From NCBI RefSeq assembly GCF_002814095.1, contig NZ_CP021913.1, forward strand, positions 4,532,501 to 4,596,500: 64,000 nucleotides of DNA, in the 5' to 3' direction. The stretch's first letter is position 1; each line of letters starts with the position of its first letter. The stretch is from Sagittula sp. P11 (GTDB taxonomy: Bacteria; Pseudomonadota; Alphaproteobacteria; Rhodobacterales; Rhodobacteraceae). Made by a program: the position numbers and the translations under genes. Shown here piece by piece: positions 54,847 through 63,953 of this stretch. The notes beneath the pieces are model-generated. The model worked only from the letters and a program-made list of their open reading frames with translations. It searched no databases and was not told the DNA's origin.

Positions 54847-56025
54847 ATGGTCGGAGCGGATACCGCCTGGATCATCGTCGCCACGGCACTTGTGCTGTTC
54901 ATGACATTGCCGGGGCTCGCCCTGTTCTACGGCGGGCTGGTACGCGCCCGCAACGTGCTCAGCGTCTTCATGCATTGCTACGCCATCGCCTGCCTGATGA
55001 GCGTGGCCTGGTTCGCGCTTGGCTATTCTATCGCTTTTGGCGGCGACGGCATGATCTGGGGCGGGCTCGACCGGGCGTTCCTGAACGGCGTGACCGCCGA
55101 CACGCTGTCCGGCACGATCCCTGAAGTGCTGTTCTTCGCCTTCCAGATGACCTTTGCCATCATCACGCCCGCGCTTATCGTCGGCGCCTATGTGGAGCGG
55201 ATCGGCTTCGGCTTCGTGCTGCTGTTCTCGCTCCTCTGGATGCTGCTGTGCTACGCCCCGGTGGCGCACTGGATCTGGGGCGGCGGCATGCTGGCCGACG
55301 GTGGCATCTTCGGTGAGACCGGCGTAAAGGACTTTGCCGGTGGGATCGTGGTGCACGAAACGGCGGGCCTTGCGGCCATTCTGATCGCCGTCTTCCTCGG
55401 CCCGCGCAAGGACCACTCGAAGCCGCCGCATAACCCGGGATTCGTCATGATCGGTGCGTCCATGCTGTGGGTCGGCTGGTTCGGCTTCAACGGCGGATCC
55501 CAACTCGCAGCCGACGGCGGCGCGGCGATGGCAATGACCGTGACGCATATCTCGGCGGCCGCGGCCTCGCTCAGTTGGGCGCTCTGGGAAAAGATCAAGT
55601 TTGGCAAGGCGAGCCTTGTGGGCATGGTCACCGGCACCATCGCGGGGCTGGCCTCCATCACGCCTGCATCGGGTTTCGTCGGCCCCGTCGAGGCTCTGAT
55701 AATCGGTCTCGTTGCAGGTGTGCTCTGCCAGGAGGCGGTGAACTTCGTGCGCAATAGGCTGAAGATCGACGACACGCTCGATGTCTTTGCGGTGCACGGT
55801 GTCGGCGGCATCTTCGGCACGATCATGATCGCGACTTTCGGTGCGGGGTCTTGGGTTGCCCAGCTTGGGTCGCTGCTCATCGTCGGTGTCTTCACCGTTG
55901 TCGTGACGGTGCTTCTGATCGTGGTTGTCCGGGCGATCACCCCGCTGCGCGTCGACGTTGAGACGGAGGTCAACGGGCTCGACCTGTCAGTACACGGCGA
56001 ACGCGCCTACGATCACGTCAGCTGA
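54847..56025 (+). CDS. amtB: Ammonium transporter, AmtB family
   Basis: This 392-residue membrane channel has eleven predicted helices. It begins directly with the first one (DTAWIIVATALVLFMTLPGLALFYGG) and has no cleavable signal. The family motifs are FAFQMTFAIITPALIVGAYVER with the Phe gate, the DFAGGIVVHETAG segment with the first pore His (near 170), and FAVHGVGGIFGTIMIATFGAG with the second. It imports ammonium and is usually controlled by GlnK. No glnK gene is adjacent. GGGAGGAAAACTC precedes the ATG. Confidence 0.92.
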   Translation: MVGADTAWIIVATALVLFMTLPGLALFYGGLVRARNVLSVFMHCYAIACLMSVAWFALGYSIAFGGDGMIWGGLDRAFLNGVTADTLSGTIPEVLFFAFQMTFAIITPALIVGAYVERIGFGFVLLFSLLWMLLCYAPVAHWIWGGGMLADGGIFGETGVKDFAGGIVVHETAGLAAILIAVFLGPRKDHSKPPHNPGFVMIGASMLWVGWFGFNGGSQLAADGGAAMAMTVTHISAAAASLSWALWEKIKFGKASLVGMVTGTIAGLASITPASGFVGPVEALIIGLVAGVLCQEAVNFVRNRLKIDDTLDVFAVHGVGGIFGTIMIATFGAGSWVAQLGSLLIVGVFTVVVTVLLIVVVRAITPLRVDVETEVNGLDLSVHGERAYDHVS

Positions 56026-56043
56026 GGCACGGCATTTGATGCA

Positions 56044-56069
56044 CGAAAACGGGCCCTACGGGGCCCGTT
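56044..56069 (-). terminator. Terminator between amtB and the MmgE/PrpD gene
   Basis: Arms AACGGGCCC (56048-56056) and GGGCCCGTT (56061-56069) with loop TACG. On the minus strand the stem is followed by TTTT, so it ends the MmgE/PrpD message; for amtB it lacks a T run. Confidence 0.7.
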
Positions 56070-56070
56070 C

Positions 56071-57336
56071 CTACATCAGGGCGGAGATCGAAGACAGATC
56101 GTCGGCTTCGATGGCCTGCCAGATCGCATCTGCCACATCCTCGCCGACCAATGCGGCCACCTTCCCGGCAAGCCGTGCCTTGCGACTGTCGACAGACATG
56201 GGCGCATCCAGATCGTGGTGCGCTTCGGTGATGCCACCGGGTGTTTCGATGCGGACCACGGCTTCCGTCTCTGCGAGGGTCTCATCGGCGCGGACCTCGA
56301 CCTTGTCGCGCAACGCGACGAGACCGGCATCGTGGCAAAGCGCGTCCGTGTAGGTGTCCAGCCGGGCGGTGTCGTGTCCCAGCAACGCGGCGGCGACGAT
56401 GGCCCGGTAAGAGAACTTCAGTTGCAGGCCGGTCTGCGGTTCCGGGATGTGACAGACGGTCAGCCAGCGCGGATGTGTGATGACCTCGATTGCGCTGATG
56501 GATGCCGGATCCGTGCCCGGCAGAGTGGCCAGGGCCTCCAGCGTGGCGTGCAGACCGTGGCAACAGGCGTGGAACTTGTGGCTGATCGAGAGCATCCACG
56601 GATCGGCCTGTTGCTCCGCGGTGCCGTCGCAGTGATGCGTAGCCAAGAAACCGTTTTCACCGCCCAGAGCCTGCGACGCAGAGGTGAAACCCGCCTGCGC
56701 CAGAAGTGCGGCCTCCACCCCATTTGAGGCGGCAATACCGGCATTGAAGGGCTTTCCCATCGTGCCGAACTGCGACTTCAGCCCAGAAGCTCGGGTCGAG
56801 ACCAACGACAGCGCATGCCTGGTGGCGTCGGGCGAGAGGTCGAGCAGGCGGGCGGCGGCCACGGTTGCGCCGAATGCGCCGGCGGTCGCGGTCTGGTGGA
56901 ACCCCGCCTGGTAATGCGCACGACCGAAGAGCACGCCAAACCGGATCGACGCTTCGCAACCGACAAGCGCCGCGTCGATGACCCCGGACAGGCGTGTACC
57001 CTGCATCTCGCCGACGGCGAGCGCGGCGGGCAGTACGGCCACCGATGGATGGCCGATGTGAGCAAAATGGGTGTCGTCATAGTCGAGCGCGTGAGAGGCC
57101 GCGCCATTCAGCAGGGCCACAGCGCGCGCGGGTCCCCTGCCCGATCCGAACAAGGTTGCCTGGCCCTGCCCACCTTCGCTTTCGACCAGCGCGCGCACGC
57201 TCTGCGCGACGGGTTCGTGGCGCCCGGCGACGCCGCAGGCGAGCCAGTCCGCTGTCGACAGGCGCATGACCTCGCGCGCGTCGGGATGGTCCAAGGCAGC
57301 AGCCGCGGCAGTCAGAATCTGATCGGTTGCGGACAT
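56071..57336 (-). CDS. MmgE/PrpD family protein
   Basis: This 421-residue protein has the family core: ALDYDDTHFAHIGHPSVAVLPAALAVGE (with DDTH), HQTATAGAFGATVAAARLL, LSLVSTRASGLKSQFGTMGKPFNAG and HKFHACCHGLHATLEAL. MmgE/PrpD enzymes include 2-methylcitrate dehydratase and cis-aconitate decarboxylase. No other methylcitrate-cycle gene is near, so the substrate is unknown. The ATG at 57336 follows GGGAGGAACC. Its 3' end is convergent with amtB. Confidence 0.88.
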   Translation of the reverse strand: MSATDQILTAAAAALDHPDAREVMRLSTADWLACGVAGRHEPVAQSVRALVESEGGQGQATLFGSGRGPARAVALLNGAASHALDYDDTHFAHIGHPSVAVLPAALAVGEMQGTRLSGVIDAALVGCEASIRFGVLFGRAHYQAGFHQTATAGAFGATVAAARLLDLSPDATRHALSLVSTRASGLKSQFGTMGKPFNAGIAASNGVEAALLAQAGFTSASQALGGENGFLATHHCDGTAEQQADPWMLSISHKFHACCHGLHATLEALATLPGTDPASISAIEVITHPRWLTVCHIPEPQTGLQLKFSYRAIVAAALLGHDTARLDTYTDALCHDAGLVALRDKVEVRADETLAETEAVVRIETPGGITEAHHDLDAPMSVDSRKARLAGKVAALVGEDVADAIWQAIEADDLSSISALM

Positions 57337-57403
57337 GGTTCCTCCCGGCACTTCGATGCCGTGCAAGGAACCACCCTCTGCGCCGGAAGCCAAGAGCCTC
57401 CGG

Positions 57404-57949
57404 TCAGGCGTCCATCAGCAGCCGCGCCGGTTCTGCGGCGGAAGTGGTCTCATTCGCATCTCGGTATTTCTCCGCCGCCTCGCGGGCCGGATCGGTGTCT
57501 TCCGAGGTTCCGGCGATGCTGCGGGCCAGGTCGTCTTCGCCGCGGAGGTCCTTGCGCTCGTCAAGGCGAGCGAGGGTGGCCTGATCCGTGCCGCGCGGCG
57601 TCGCGCTTTCGCGGATGTCCTCGGCTTCGGCGGCTTCGCTCTCTGCGGCCTTGCCTGCTGCATCCTCAGCCTTCCGCTCGGCCTGAAGTTCGATGGTGAC
57701 CGCCGCCAGACGTCCCGCCTGCGATGTCGATACAGGCGGCGGCGCGGCGGGCGCGGGCTGGATGGCAGAGGGCCGGACGGTGGCGCCGGTCGCAGCGGGT
57801 GCGCCCGCCCCTTGCGGCGCGTCGCCAAAGGCGGCGCCGCCCGGCGCGGTCCGGCTTTGCGAGGCCGGGGTGCGCTCGACCTCCTGCACCGGGCGCGGCG
57901 GCACACTCGCCCCCGGTGTATGGGCCGATATGGAAAACAGTGAGGGCAT
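57404..57949 (-). CDS. Hypothetical Ala/Pro/Glu-rich protein
   Basis: This 181-residue protein has no signal peptide or membrane helix. Residues 1-75 are rich in Pro, Ala, Ser and Thr and look disordered; residues about 78-115 are a charged Ala/Glu helix (IELQAERKAEDAAGKAAESE), and the remainder is acidic. I do not recognise a family. Coding is supported by an unbroken frame, the strand of its neighbours and a purine-rich start region (AAGAAGGGACGAACGAA). Its similarity in character to the next gene suggests the two belong together. Confidence 0.55.
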   Translation of the reverse strand: MPSLFSISAHTPGASVPPRPVQEVERTPASQSRTAPGGAAFGDAPQGAGAPAATGATVRPSAIQPAPAAPPPVSTSQAGRLAAVTIELQAERKAEDAAGKAAESEAAEAEDIRESATPRGTDQATLARLDERKDLRGEDDLARSIAGTSEDTDPAREAAEKYRDANETTSAAEPARLLMDA

Positions 57950-58092
57950 TTCGTTCGTCCCTTCTTAGTCTCTATGAACTGGTCCGAAGAAATGCCCGAA
58001 AAATCGGGCCAAAAGGCGGCACTGTCGCCCGCACCGGCCCGGATTCGCGCTCAATGGTTAATGCTTGGTTCAGGCCATCCCGACGCGGCGCA

Positions 58093-58455
58093 TCACACCG
58101 TGGCGTTCACCGCAGGTGACACCGGCGTCCCCGTGAACGCGGTGGCTTGGCCATACTGCGTCGCGGCCATGAGCATGGCCTGGTTCCTGACCGTCACCAC
58201 GGCATCGTTGTAGGCGGGATCGCCCGTGCTGCCGGTGGGCGCTTCGCCGGGCTGTCCGGGGGCGCCCGAGGTGGCGGTCGGGGGCGAATATATCCCCATC
58301 GCCATCAGGTTCGGGACGCCGGTTCCCTGAGAGGTGGCCGGGATATAGGCGGCGGCCTCGGGTTCCGGTTTCTGCAGGCCCGGTTTCGGGTCCGCCGGGG
58401 TCAGGCGCGCGGCATAAAGCGACGACTGAACCACGCTGGAGCTTGGATTGATCAT
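58093..58455 (-). CDS. Hypothetical small Pro/Ala-rich protein
   Basis: This 120-residue protein without signal peptide has a Pro/Gly/Ala/Thr-rich middle (YIPATSQGTGVPNLMAMGIY and GAPGQPGEAPTGSTGDPA) and a short helical part NDAVVTVRNQAMLMAATQYGQ. There is no recognised family. AAGGGAGACC precedes the ATG at the right distance, which supports a real gene. It is likely transcribed with the gene at 57404, 143 bases downstream. Confidence 0.6.
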   Translation of the reverse strand: MINPSSSVVQSSLYAARLTPADPKPGLQKPEPEAAAYIPATSQGTGVPNLMAMGIYSPPTATSGAPGQPGEAPTGSTGDPAYNDAVVTVRNQAMLMAATQYGQATAFTGTPVSPAVNATV

Positions 58456-58572
58456 CACGGTCTCCCTTTGATGCAACAGGAAGTCACGTGATGACGCTCA
58501 AATTTGACACAAATCGGGCACGTCCGGGCCTTAGGGACTACGTGGTTAACGCAGGCGAATGCCGTTTAAAGA

Positions 58573-59016
58573 TCAGCCGTAAAGCTCGGCGGCGCGGCGT
58601 TCGAAGGCGCGCACGATACGCTGCATCGCTTCGTAGAAGAACATGCCGGCCGCGCCCTGGAGGATGCGGTTCCGGAACTCGAAATCCACGAAGAAGGAGA
58701 CCTCGCAGCCGCCGTCGACATCGGTGAAGCCCCACTTCGATTCCATGTGGTGGAACGGGCCGTCGAGGTATTCGGTGTGGATCCGCATGTCGTCCGGCCA
58801 CAGCGTCACGCGCGATCCGAAGCGTTCGCGGAACACCTTGAAAGAGATCACGAGGTCCGCAAGCATCACCTCGTGGTCGCCCTCCGTCTGGTGAGACCGA
58901 ATCCGGGCGGCCGCCGTCCACGGCAGGAACTTCGGGTAGTTGGCCACGTCGGCGACCAGATCGTACATCTGCTGGGCGGTGTACGGGAGTTTGCGGGTCT
59001 CGGAATGGGTAGGCAT
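58573..59016 (-). CDS. COQ10/RatA-like START-domain protein (ubiquinone-binding type)
   Basis: This 147-residue protein of the polyketide-cyclase/START fold has the N-terminal [48 protein letters not shown] and a C-terminal helix [18 protein letters not shown]. Related alphaproteobacterial and mitochondrial COQ10 proteins bind coenzyme Q. The name 'RatA toxin' comes from one E. coli homologue. There is no antitoxin gene beside it, so I do not treat it as a toxin system. GGAGACTC precedes the ATG. It is divergent from the hpt gene. Confidence 0.85.
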   Translation of the reverse strand: MPTHSETRKLPYTAQQMYDLVADVANYPKFLPWTAAARIRSHQTEGDHEVMLADLVISFKVFRERFGSRVTLWPDDMRIHTEYLDGPFHHMESKWGFTDVDGGCEVSFFVDFEFRNRILQGAAGMFFYEAMQRIVRAFERRAAELYG

Positions 59017-59097
59017 GAGTCTCCGTCTGGGTCGCTCGTAGCGGGTGACACTGTCGCTGGATGTCGTATGCTGCGCGCAGGAAATCAAGGGGTTGTG

Positions 59098-59655
59098 ATG
59101 TCAGACCGTCCTTATGTCGTAGACGAGATGATCTCGGCCAAGGCCATTGCCGCACGGATCGAGGCGCTCGCACAGGAAATCACGCGGGCTTTCGCCGGAA
59201 CTGAAAAACTGGTCGTCGTCGGGCTGTTGCGTGGCAGTTTCGTCTTCATCGCCGACCTGGTGCGCGAGCTGCGCCTGCCCGTCGAGGTCGATTTTCTCGA
59301 GGCGTCCTCATACGGAAACACGATGGAATCGAGCCGCGAGGTGCGTATCCTGAAGGACCTGCGTTCCGGTATCGAAGGGCGCGACGTGCTGGTGGTGGAG
59401 GACATCGTCGACACCGGCCACACGCTGAACCACGTCATGCACCTTCTGCGCGGACGCAAACCGGCGCGGCTGAAAACCATCGCCCTGCTGGACAAGCCTG
59501 CGCGGCGCGAGGTCGATTTCAAGGCCGACTGGATCGGCTTCGAGATCCCGGACGAATTCGTGGTGGGCTACGGAATCGACTATGCGCAACGCAACCGTAA
59601 CCTTCCTTACATCGGCAAGGTCCGGTTTACCGAGGACATGTCGAAAAGCGCGTGA
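59098..59655 (+). CDS. hpt: Hypoxanthine phosphoribosyltransferase
   Basis: This 185-residue purine salvage enzyme converts hypoxanthine and guanine to IMP and GMP with PRPP. The PRPP-binding motif is [14 protein letters not shown] (Glu101, Asp102 and onward), the flexible loop contains [11 protein letters not shown], and the base-binding region is [19 protein letters not shown]. The ATG at 59098 follows AAGGGG at five bases. It is the only purine salvage gene seen, about 32 kb from purC. Confidence 0.92.
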   Translation: MSDRPYVVDEMISAKAIAARIEALAQEITRAFAGTEKLVVVGLLRGSFVFIADLVRELRLPVEVDFLEASSYGNTMESSREVRILKDLRSGIEGRDVLVVEDIVDTGHTLNHVMHLLRGRKPARLKTIALLDKPARREVDFKADWIGFEIPDEFVVGYGIDYAQRNRNLPYIGKVRFTEDMSKSA

Positions 59656-59799
59656 TCCCGCCGTCCGGCTGTGAAAAAATCGCCCGGGATGCGATGCCTG
59701 TTCGGGCAGCGCGTCCCACGATCTCTGCACACGCAGAATTTGTTTGTCACAATTCTCAGCGACATTAAGCTGGCCACATTGAAAACAGGGAGACACCCA

Positions 59800-60252
59800 A
59801 TGAAGAAAACCATTACCGTTCTCGCAGCGCTGGCCGTTTGCGCCACAGCCGCAACCGCGCAGGATCTGCCGCAGCCGGTCAAGGCACGGCAGGGTCAGTT
59901 CAACATCCTCGCATTGAACCTCGGCGTGCTGGGCGGAATGGCAAAGGGCGCGGTCGAATACGATGCGGAGGCTGCACAGGCGGCCGCCGACAACATCGCC
60001 GCCGTCGCCAGCCTGCACCAGGCCGCGATGTGGGCCGAGGGCACCGATACCATGTCCATCGACGGCACCCGCGCGCAGCCGGTGATCTGGGAACAGATGG
60101 ACGACTTCAATTCGAAGTGGGAAGACCTCGGCACCGCGGCGACCGAGATGGCCTCTGCCGCTGGAACCGGGCAGGAAGCGCTCGGACCGATGCTGGGCAA
60201 GGTCGGCGGCGCCTGCAAGGCGTGCCACGACACGTACCGCGCGCCGGAATAA
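59800..60252 (+). CDS. Cytochrome c' (class II cytochrome c)
   Basis: This 150-residue periplasmic protein has a signal peptide (ATAATA-QD, cleavage after about residue 20). Its four-helix-bundle class II pattern has the haem motif CKACH at 139-143, near the C terminus, as in all cytochromes c'. These proteins bind nitric oxide and are linked to NO detoxification. The stop codon is directly followed by the start of a dihaem cytochrome gene with no spacer, so the two are one message. AGGGAGA precedes the ATG. Confidence 0.88.
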   Translation: MKKTITVLAALAVCATAATAQDLPQPVKARQGQFNILALNLGVLGGMAKGAVEYDAEAAQAAADNIAAVASLHQAAMWAEGTDTMSIDGTRAQPVIWEQMDDFNSKWEDLGTAATEMASAAGTGQEALGPMLGKVGGACKACHDTYRAPE

Positions 60253-61122
60253 ATGCGCAGCTTTCTGAAAGTCCTGGTCCCGATCGCGATCATCGCGGTC
60301 GGGATCGGTTTGTGGCTGACCGCGCCGTCGCGCGTCGATGCCGCCCGGTTCGAGGCGTTGACCGGTGATCCGGCGCGTGGCGAGACGGTGTTCACCGCCG
60401 CCGGTTGCGCATCCTGTCACCATGCGCCCGAGAGCGAGGATAAGCTGGTTCTGGCCGGCGGTCAGGCCTTCCCGTCCGATTTCGGCACCTTCTACGCGCC
60501 CAACATCTCGCCGTCAGAGTCGGGAATCGGCGGCTGGTCCATCGTCGATCTCGCCAATGCCGTGACCCGGGGCGTGTCGCCGGAGGGCGAGCACCTGTAC
60601 CCGGCCTTCCCCTACACCTCCTACACCAAGATGGAGGATCAGGATGTCGCGGACCTGCACGCCTACATCATGTCGCTGGAACCGTCCGACACCGCGTCCA
60701 AACCGCACGATGTCGGCTTTCCGTTCAACATCCGGCGGTCGCTGGGGGGCTGGAAGCTCCTGTTCTTCTCGGACGACTACGTGATGCCCGCGGGCGACAA
60801 CGAGCGAGGCCGCTACCTGGCCGAGACCTTGGCCCATTGCGGCGAATGCCATACCCCGCGCAATGCGCTTGGCGGGCTGGACAAGGGACGCTGGCTGGCT
60901 GGCGCGCCCAACCCGTCCGGACAGGGCACGATACCGGCGTTGACGCCGGACAAGCTGACCTGGTCGGCGACCGACGTGGCCTACTACCTCGAAACCGGGT
61001 TCACACCGGACTTCGACAGCGTGGGCGGGCACATGGCCGAGGTGGTGGACAACTTCTCCAAGCTGTCGGCAGAGGACCGGACCGCCGTTGCCAACTACAT
61101 CAAGGCGCTGCCCGCGCCCTGA
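60253..61122 (+). CDS. Membrane-anchored dihaem cytochrome c
   Basis: This 289-residue protein has an N-terminal hydrophobic helix (VLVPIAIIAVGIGLWLTA) that may remain as an anchor. It has two haem motifs, CASCH (52-56) and CGECH (196-200), each in a class I cytochrome domain with further Met residues (MEDQ, MPAG, GHMAEVVDNFSKL). It resembles the cytochrome subunits that pass electrons from periplasmic dehydrogenases or to cytochrome c'. The gene abuts the cytochrome c' gene (TAA immediately followed by ATG), so it likely serves as its reductase partner. A terminator follows. Confidence 0.88.
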   Translation: MRSFLKVLVPIAIIAVGIGLWLTAPSRVDAARFEALTGDPARGETVFTAAGCASCHHAPESEDKLVLAGGQAFPSDFGTFYAPNISPSESGIGGWSIVDLANAVTRGVSPEGEHLYPAFPYTSYTKMEDQDVADLHAYIMSLEPSDTASKPHDVGFPFNIRRSLGGWKLLFFSDDYVMPAGDNERGRYLAETLAHCGECHTPRNALGGLDKGRWLAGAPNPSGQGTIPALTPDKLTWSATDVAYYLETGFTPDFDSVGGHMAEVVDNFSKLSAEDRTAVANYIKALPAP

Positions 61123-61146
61123 GGCCGAGCCTGGTGGTTGAACGCA

Positions 61147-61187
61147 TGCGCCGGCGCGGATCCAATCCGACGCCGGCGCATTTATTT
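61147..61187 (+). terminator. Terminator of the cytochrome c'/dihaem operon
   Basis: Arms TGCGCCGGCG (61147-61156) and CGCCGGCGCA (61171-61180), then TTTATTT. It lies 25 bases after the stop. Confidence 0.85.
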
Positions 61188-61244
61188 CAGGAGCGTTTGC
61201 GTTTCCGGACAAACCGCCGATTTCGGACGGCTATCCGCGCGCCC

Positions 61245-62195
61245 TCAGGCCCGACCGAGTTTCGCCTGCCGAGCATCGCGCAGCCGAGCAAAGTCGTCGC
61301 CCGCATGGTACGACGACCGCGTGAGCGGCGTGGCCGAGACCATCAGGAACCCCTTGCCGAAGGCCGCCTTCTCGTAGGCCGCGAACTCTGAAGGTTCGAC
61401 GAACCGGGCCACGCGGTGGTGCTTTGGCGTCGGCTGCAGATACTGGCCGATGGTCAGGAAATCCACGTCGGCCGCGCGCATGTCGTCCATGACCTGTCGC
61501 ACCGCCTGTGCCTCTTCACCGAGGCCGACCATGATGCCCGACTTGGTGAATATGCCGGGATCCAGCTCCTTCACACGCTGCAAAAGCCGCAGGGAGTGGA
61601 AGTAGCGCGCGCCCGGACGGACCTCCGGGTAGAGACCCGGCACGGTTTCGAGGTTGTGGTTGAACACGTCCGGCTTTGCCGCGACCACGGTTTCGAGCGC
61701 GTCCGGCCCGCACTTCAGGAAATCGGGGGTCAGGATCTCGATGGTGGTATCGGGCGAACGGTGCCGCACGGCGCGGATCGTCTGGGCGAAGTGCTCTGCC
61801 CCGCCGTCGTCCAGGTCGTCCCGGTCGACGGAGGTGATGACCACGTGGTTTAGCCCCAGCTTCTGTACCGCATCCGCAACGCGCCCCGGCTCGAACACGT
61901 CGAGCGCGTCGGGCCGGCCGGTCGCCACGTTGCAGAAGGTGCAGCCGCGGGTACAGATCTCGCCCATGATCATCATCGTCGCATGCCCGAGGTTCCAGCA
62001 CTCGCCCGCGTTGGGGCACCCGGCCTCCTCGCAGACGGTCACCAGCTTGTGTTCGCGCATGATCCGCTTGGTCTCGTTGTATCCCTGCCCGCCGGGCGCC
62101 TTGACGCGAATCCAGGAGGGTTTCTTCGGCTGGGCATTGTCGGCCCGATGGGCCTTTTCGGGGTGGCGCTCCCCGGGGATCTTCAGATCGCGCAT
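61245..62195 (-). CDS. lipA: Lipoyl synthase
   Basis: This 316-residue radical SAM enzyme inserts two sulfurs into octanoyl groups. The SAM cluster motif CTRGCTFC gives Cys81, Cys85 and Cys88. The auxiliary cluster is Cys55, Cys60 and Cys66 in [12 protein letters not shown], and the C-terminal RSSYHAGDD motif supplies the Ser ligand. The ATG at 62195 follows AAAGG at eight bases; an upstream ATG at 62216 would lengthen it by seven residues. It is convergent with the cytochrome pair and divergent from the catalase gene. Confidence 0.95.
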   Translation of the reverse strand: MRDLKIPGERHPEKAHRADNAQPKKPSWIRVKAPGGQGYNETKRIMREHKLVTVCEEAGCPNAGECWNLGHATMMIMGEICTRGCTFCNVATGRPDALDVFEPGRVADAVQKLGLNHVVITSVDRDDLDDGGAEHFAQTIRAVRHRSPDTTIEILTPDFLKCGPDALETVVAAKPDVFNHNLETVPGLYPEVRPGARYFHSLRLLQRVKELDPGIFTKSGIMVGLGEEAQAVRQVMDDMRAADVDFLTIGQYLQPTPKHHRVARFVEPSEFAAYEKAAFGKGFLMVSATPLTRSSYHAGDDFARLRDARQAKLGRA

Positions 62196-62313
62196 GTCAC
62201 TGACCTTTCGCAACAACGGCTTTCACCTCTCCTACGCCTGATCGGTCCGCGAATCCACCCCGCTGCCATGCGTACCGGGCAAGCCGCGTGGGCGTCATCG
62301 CAAAGGCTGGCGA

Positions 62314-62350
62314 TAACCGCAGGCTATCGCGGCCAGAATATCATACAATG
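62314..62350. promoter_or_regulatory. OxyR-like site upstream of the catalase gene
   Basis: Four tetramers with exact seven-base gaps: ATAA, CTAT, AGAA and CAAT, agreeing with the OxyR pattern ATAG-N7-CTAT-N7-ATAG-N7-CTAT at 12 of 16 positions. The site is 55 bases before the start codon. No oxyR gene lies in the window. Confidence 0.4.
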
Positions 62351-62404
62351 AAACTTTAAGATGGTGCGGCGCATTGGTCGGCAGGAACAGCAAGGAGAGG
62401 CTAC

Positions 62405-63895
62405 ATGTCCAAACGTCAGACCACAACCGCAGGTGCACCAGTCCCGACGAACGAAACATCGCGGACCGCCGGACCGCGCGGCCCGCTGCTGCTCGAGGAC
62501 TACCAGCTGATCGAGAAGCTGGCCCACCAGAACCGCGAGCGCATCCCCGAACGCGCTGTCCACGCCAAGGGCTGGGGTCTGCAGGGCACCTTCACCGTGA
62601 CGCATGACATCACGAAATACACCCGCGCGGCGCTGTTCTCCAAGGTCGGCAACACCTGCGACGTCCTTTCCCGCTGGTCCACGGTTGCTGGCGAGCTGGG
62701 CGCGGCGGATGCTGAACGCGACGTGCGCGGCTTCTCCCTGAAGTTCTACACCGAGGAAGGCAACTGGGACATGGTGGGCAACAACACCCCCATCTTCTTC
62801 GTCCGCGACGCCTACAAGTTCCCCGATTTCATCCGCACGCAAAAGCGCCACCCGAAGACCAACATGCGTTCGCCCGAGGCGATGTTCGACTTCTGGGCCG
62901 GGCAGCCGGAATCGGTGCACCAGGTCACGATCCTGATGTCCGACCGCGGCATCCCGAAAAACCCCGCGCATATGCACGGCTACGGTTCGCACACCTTCTC
63001 CATGTGGAACGACGCAGGTGAGCGGCACTGGGTGAAGTTCCATTTCCGCTGCCAGCAGCCGATCGAGAACTACACCAACGAGGAAGCCAAGAAGATCATC
63101 GGCGAGACGCGCGAGAGCTTCCAGGAAGACCTCTTCAACATGGTCTCCGAGGGCAAGTTCCCGAAGTGGAAGCTCTTCATTCAGATCATGAAGGAAGGCG
63201 AGGAGGACAAGTTCCCCTTCAATCCCTTCGATCTGACAAAAGTCTGGCCGCACGCCGACTACCCGCTGATCGAAGTGGGCGAACTGGAGATGCACACCAT
63301 CCCCGAGAACTACTTCCAGATGGTGGAGAACGCCGCCTATTCGCCCTCGAACGTGGTGCCGGGCATCGGTTTCTCGCCGGACAAGATGCTGCAGGCGCGG
63401 ATCTTCTCTTACGCCGACGCGCACCGTTACCGGCTTGGCACACATTACGAGGCCCTGCCCGCCAACGCGCCCAAGGCCCCCGTGGCGCACTACCACAAGG
63501 ACGGCGCGATGCGGTTCTTCCAGAACGACACGGGCAATCCCAACGCCTATTACGAGCCGAACCAGTACGAGGACGCGCCGCGCCCAGATCCGTCGGTCAC
63601 GGAGCCGCCGATGCGCATCGACGCCGAGGCCTACCGCCATCCGCAGGAGGTCACCGACGACGACTTTGTCCAGCCGCGCGCGCTTTATAAGGATGTCCTT
63701 TCGGACGACGAGCGCAAGCGCCTGCATCAGAACATGGCAGGCGCCATGGCGCCCTGTTCCGACAGTGTGAAGGAACGCTGGTACGCTGTGCTCGAACGTG
63801 TGCATCCGGACTATGCCAAGGGCGTCCGCGAGGCCGCGGAAAGCGCACCGGCGCTGCCCGTCACCCCTGACACGCCGATCAAGGCTGCGGAATAA
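62405..63895 (+). CDS. katA: Haem catalase (small-subunit, monofunctional)
   Basis: This 496-residue enzyme breaks down hydrogen peroxide. The distal His53 is in [10 protein letters not shown], the Asn in [12 protein letters not shown] (126-127), and the proximal Tyr in [14 protein letters not shown] near residue 345. The proximal segment deviates somewhat from the common RLFSYGDTQRYRLG. Length places it in the small-subunit clade. AAGGAGAGG precedes the ATG. A strong terminator follows. Confidence 0.93.
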   Translation: MSKRQTTTAGAPVPTNETSRTAGPRGPLLLEDYQLIEKLAHQNRERIPERAVHAKGWGLQGTFTVTHDITKYTRAALFSKVGNTCDVLSRWSTVAGELGAADAERDVRGFSLKFYTEEGNWDMVGNNTPIFFVRDAYKFPDFIRTQKRHPKTNMRSPEAMFDFWAGQPESVHQVTILMSDRGIPKNPAHMHGYGSHTFSMWNDAGERHWVKFHFRCQQPIENYTNEEAKKIIGETRESFQEDLFNMVSEGKFPKWKLFIQIMKEGEEDKFPFNPFDLTKVWPHADYPLIEVGELEMHTIPENYFQMVENAAYSPSNVVPGIGFSPDKMLQARIFSYADAHRYRLGTHYEALPANAPKAPVAHYHKDGAMRFFQNDTGNPNAYYEPNQYEDAPRPDPSVTEPPMRIDAEAYRHPQEVTDDDFVQPRALYKDVLSDDERKRLHQNMAGAMAPCSDSVKERWYAVLERVHPDYAKGVREAAESAPALPVTPDTPIKAAE

Positions 63896-63921
63896 TCCAG
63901 CGCCTTTTGGTGAACGAAATT

Positions 63922-63953
63922 CGGCCCCCGCGTTCCTTCGCGGGGGCCGTTTC
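63922..63953 (+). terminator. Terminator of the catalase gene
   Basis: Perfect 11-base arms (CGGCCCCCGCG at 63922-63932 with 63939-63949) and a six-base loop, followed by TTTC. It begins 26 bases after the stop. Confidence 0.8.

Noticed and set aside
58573-59016. Toxin-antitoxin system suggested by the RatA-like protein
   Set aside because: No RatB-like partner is adjacent. COQ10-like proteins in alphaproteobacteria are ubiquinone-linked housekeeping proteins.
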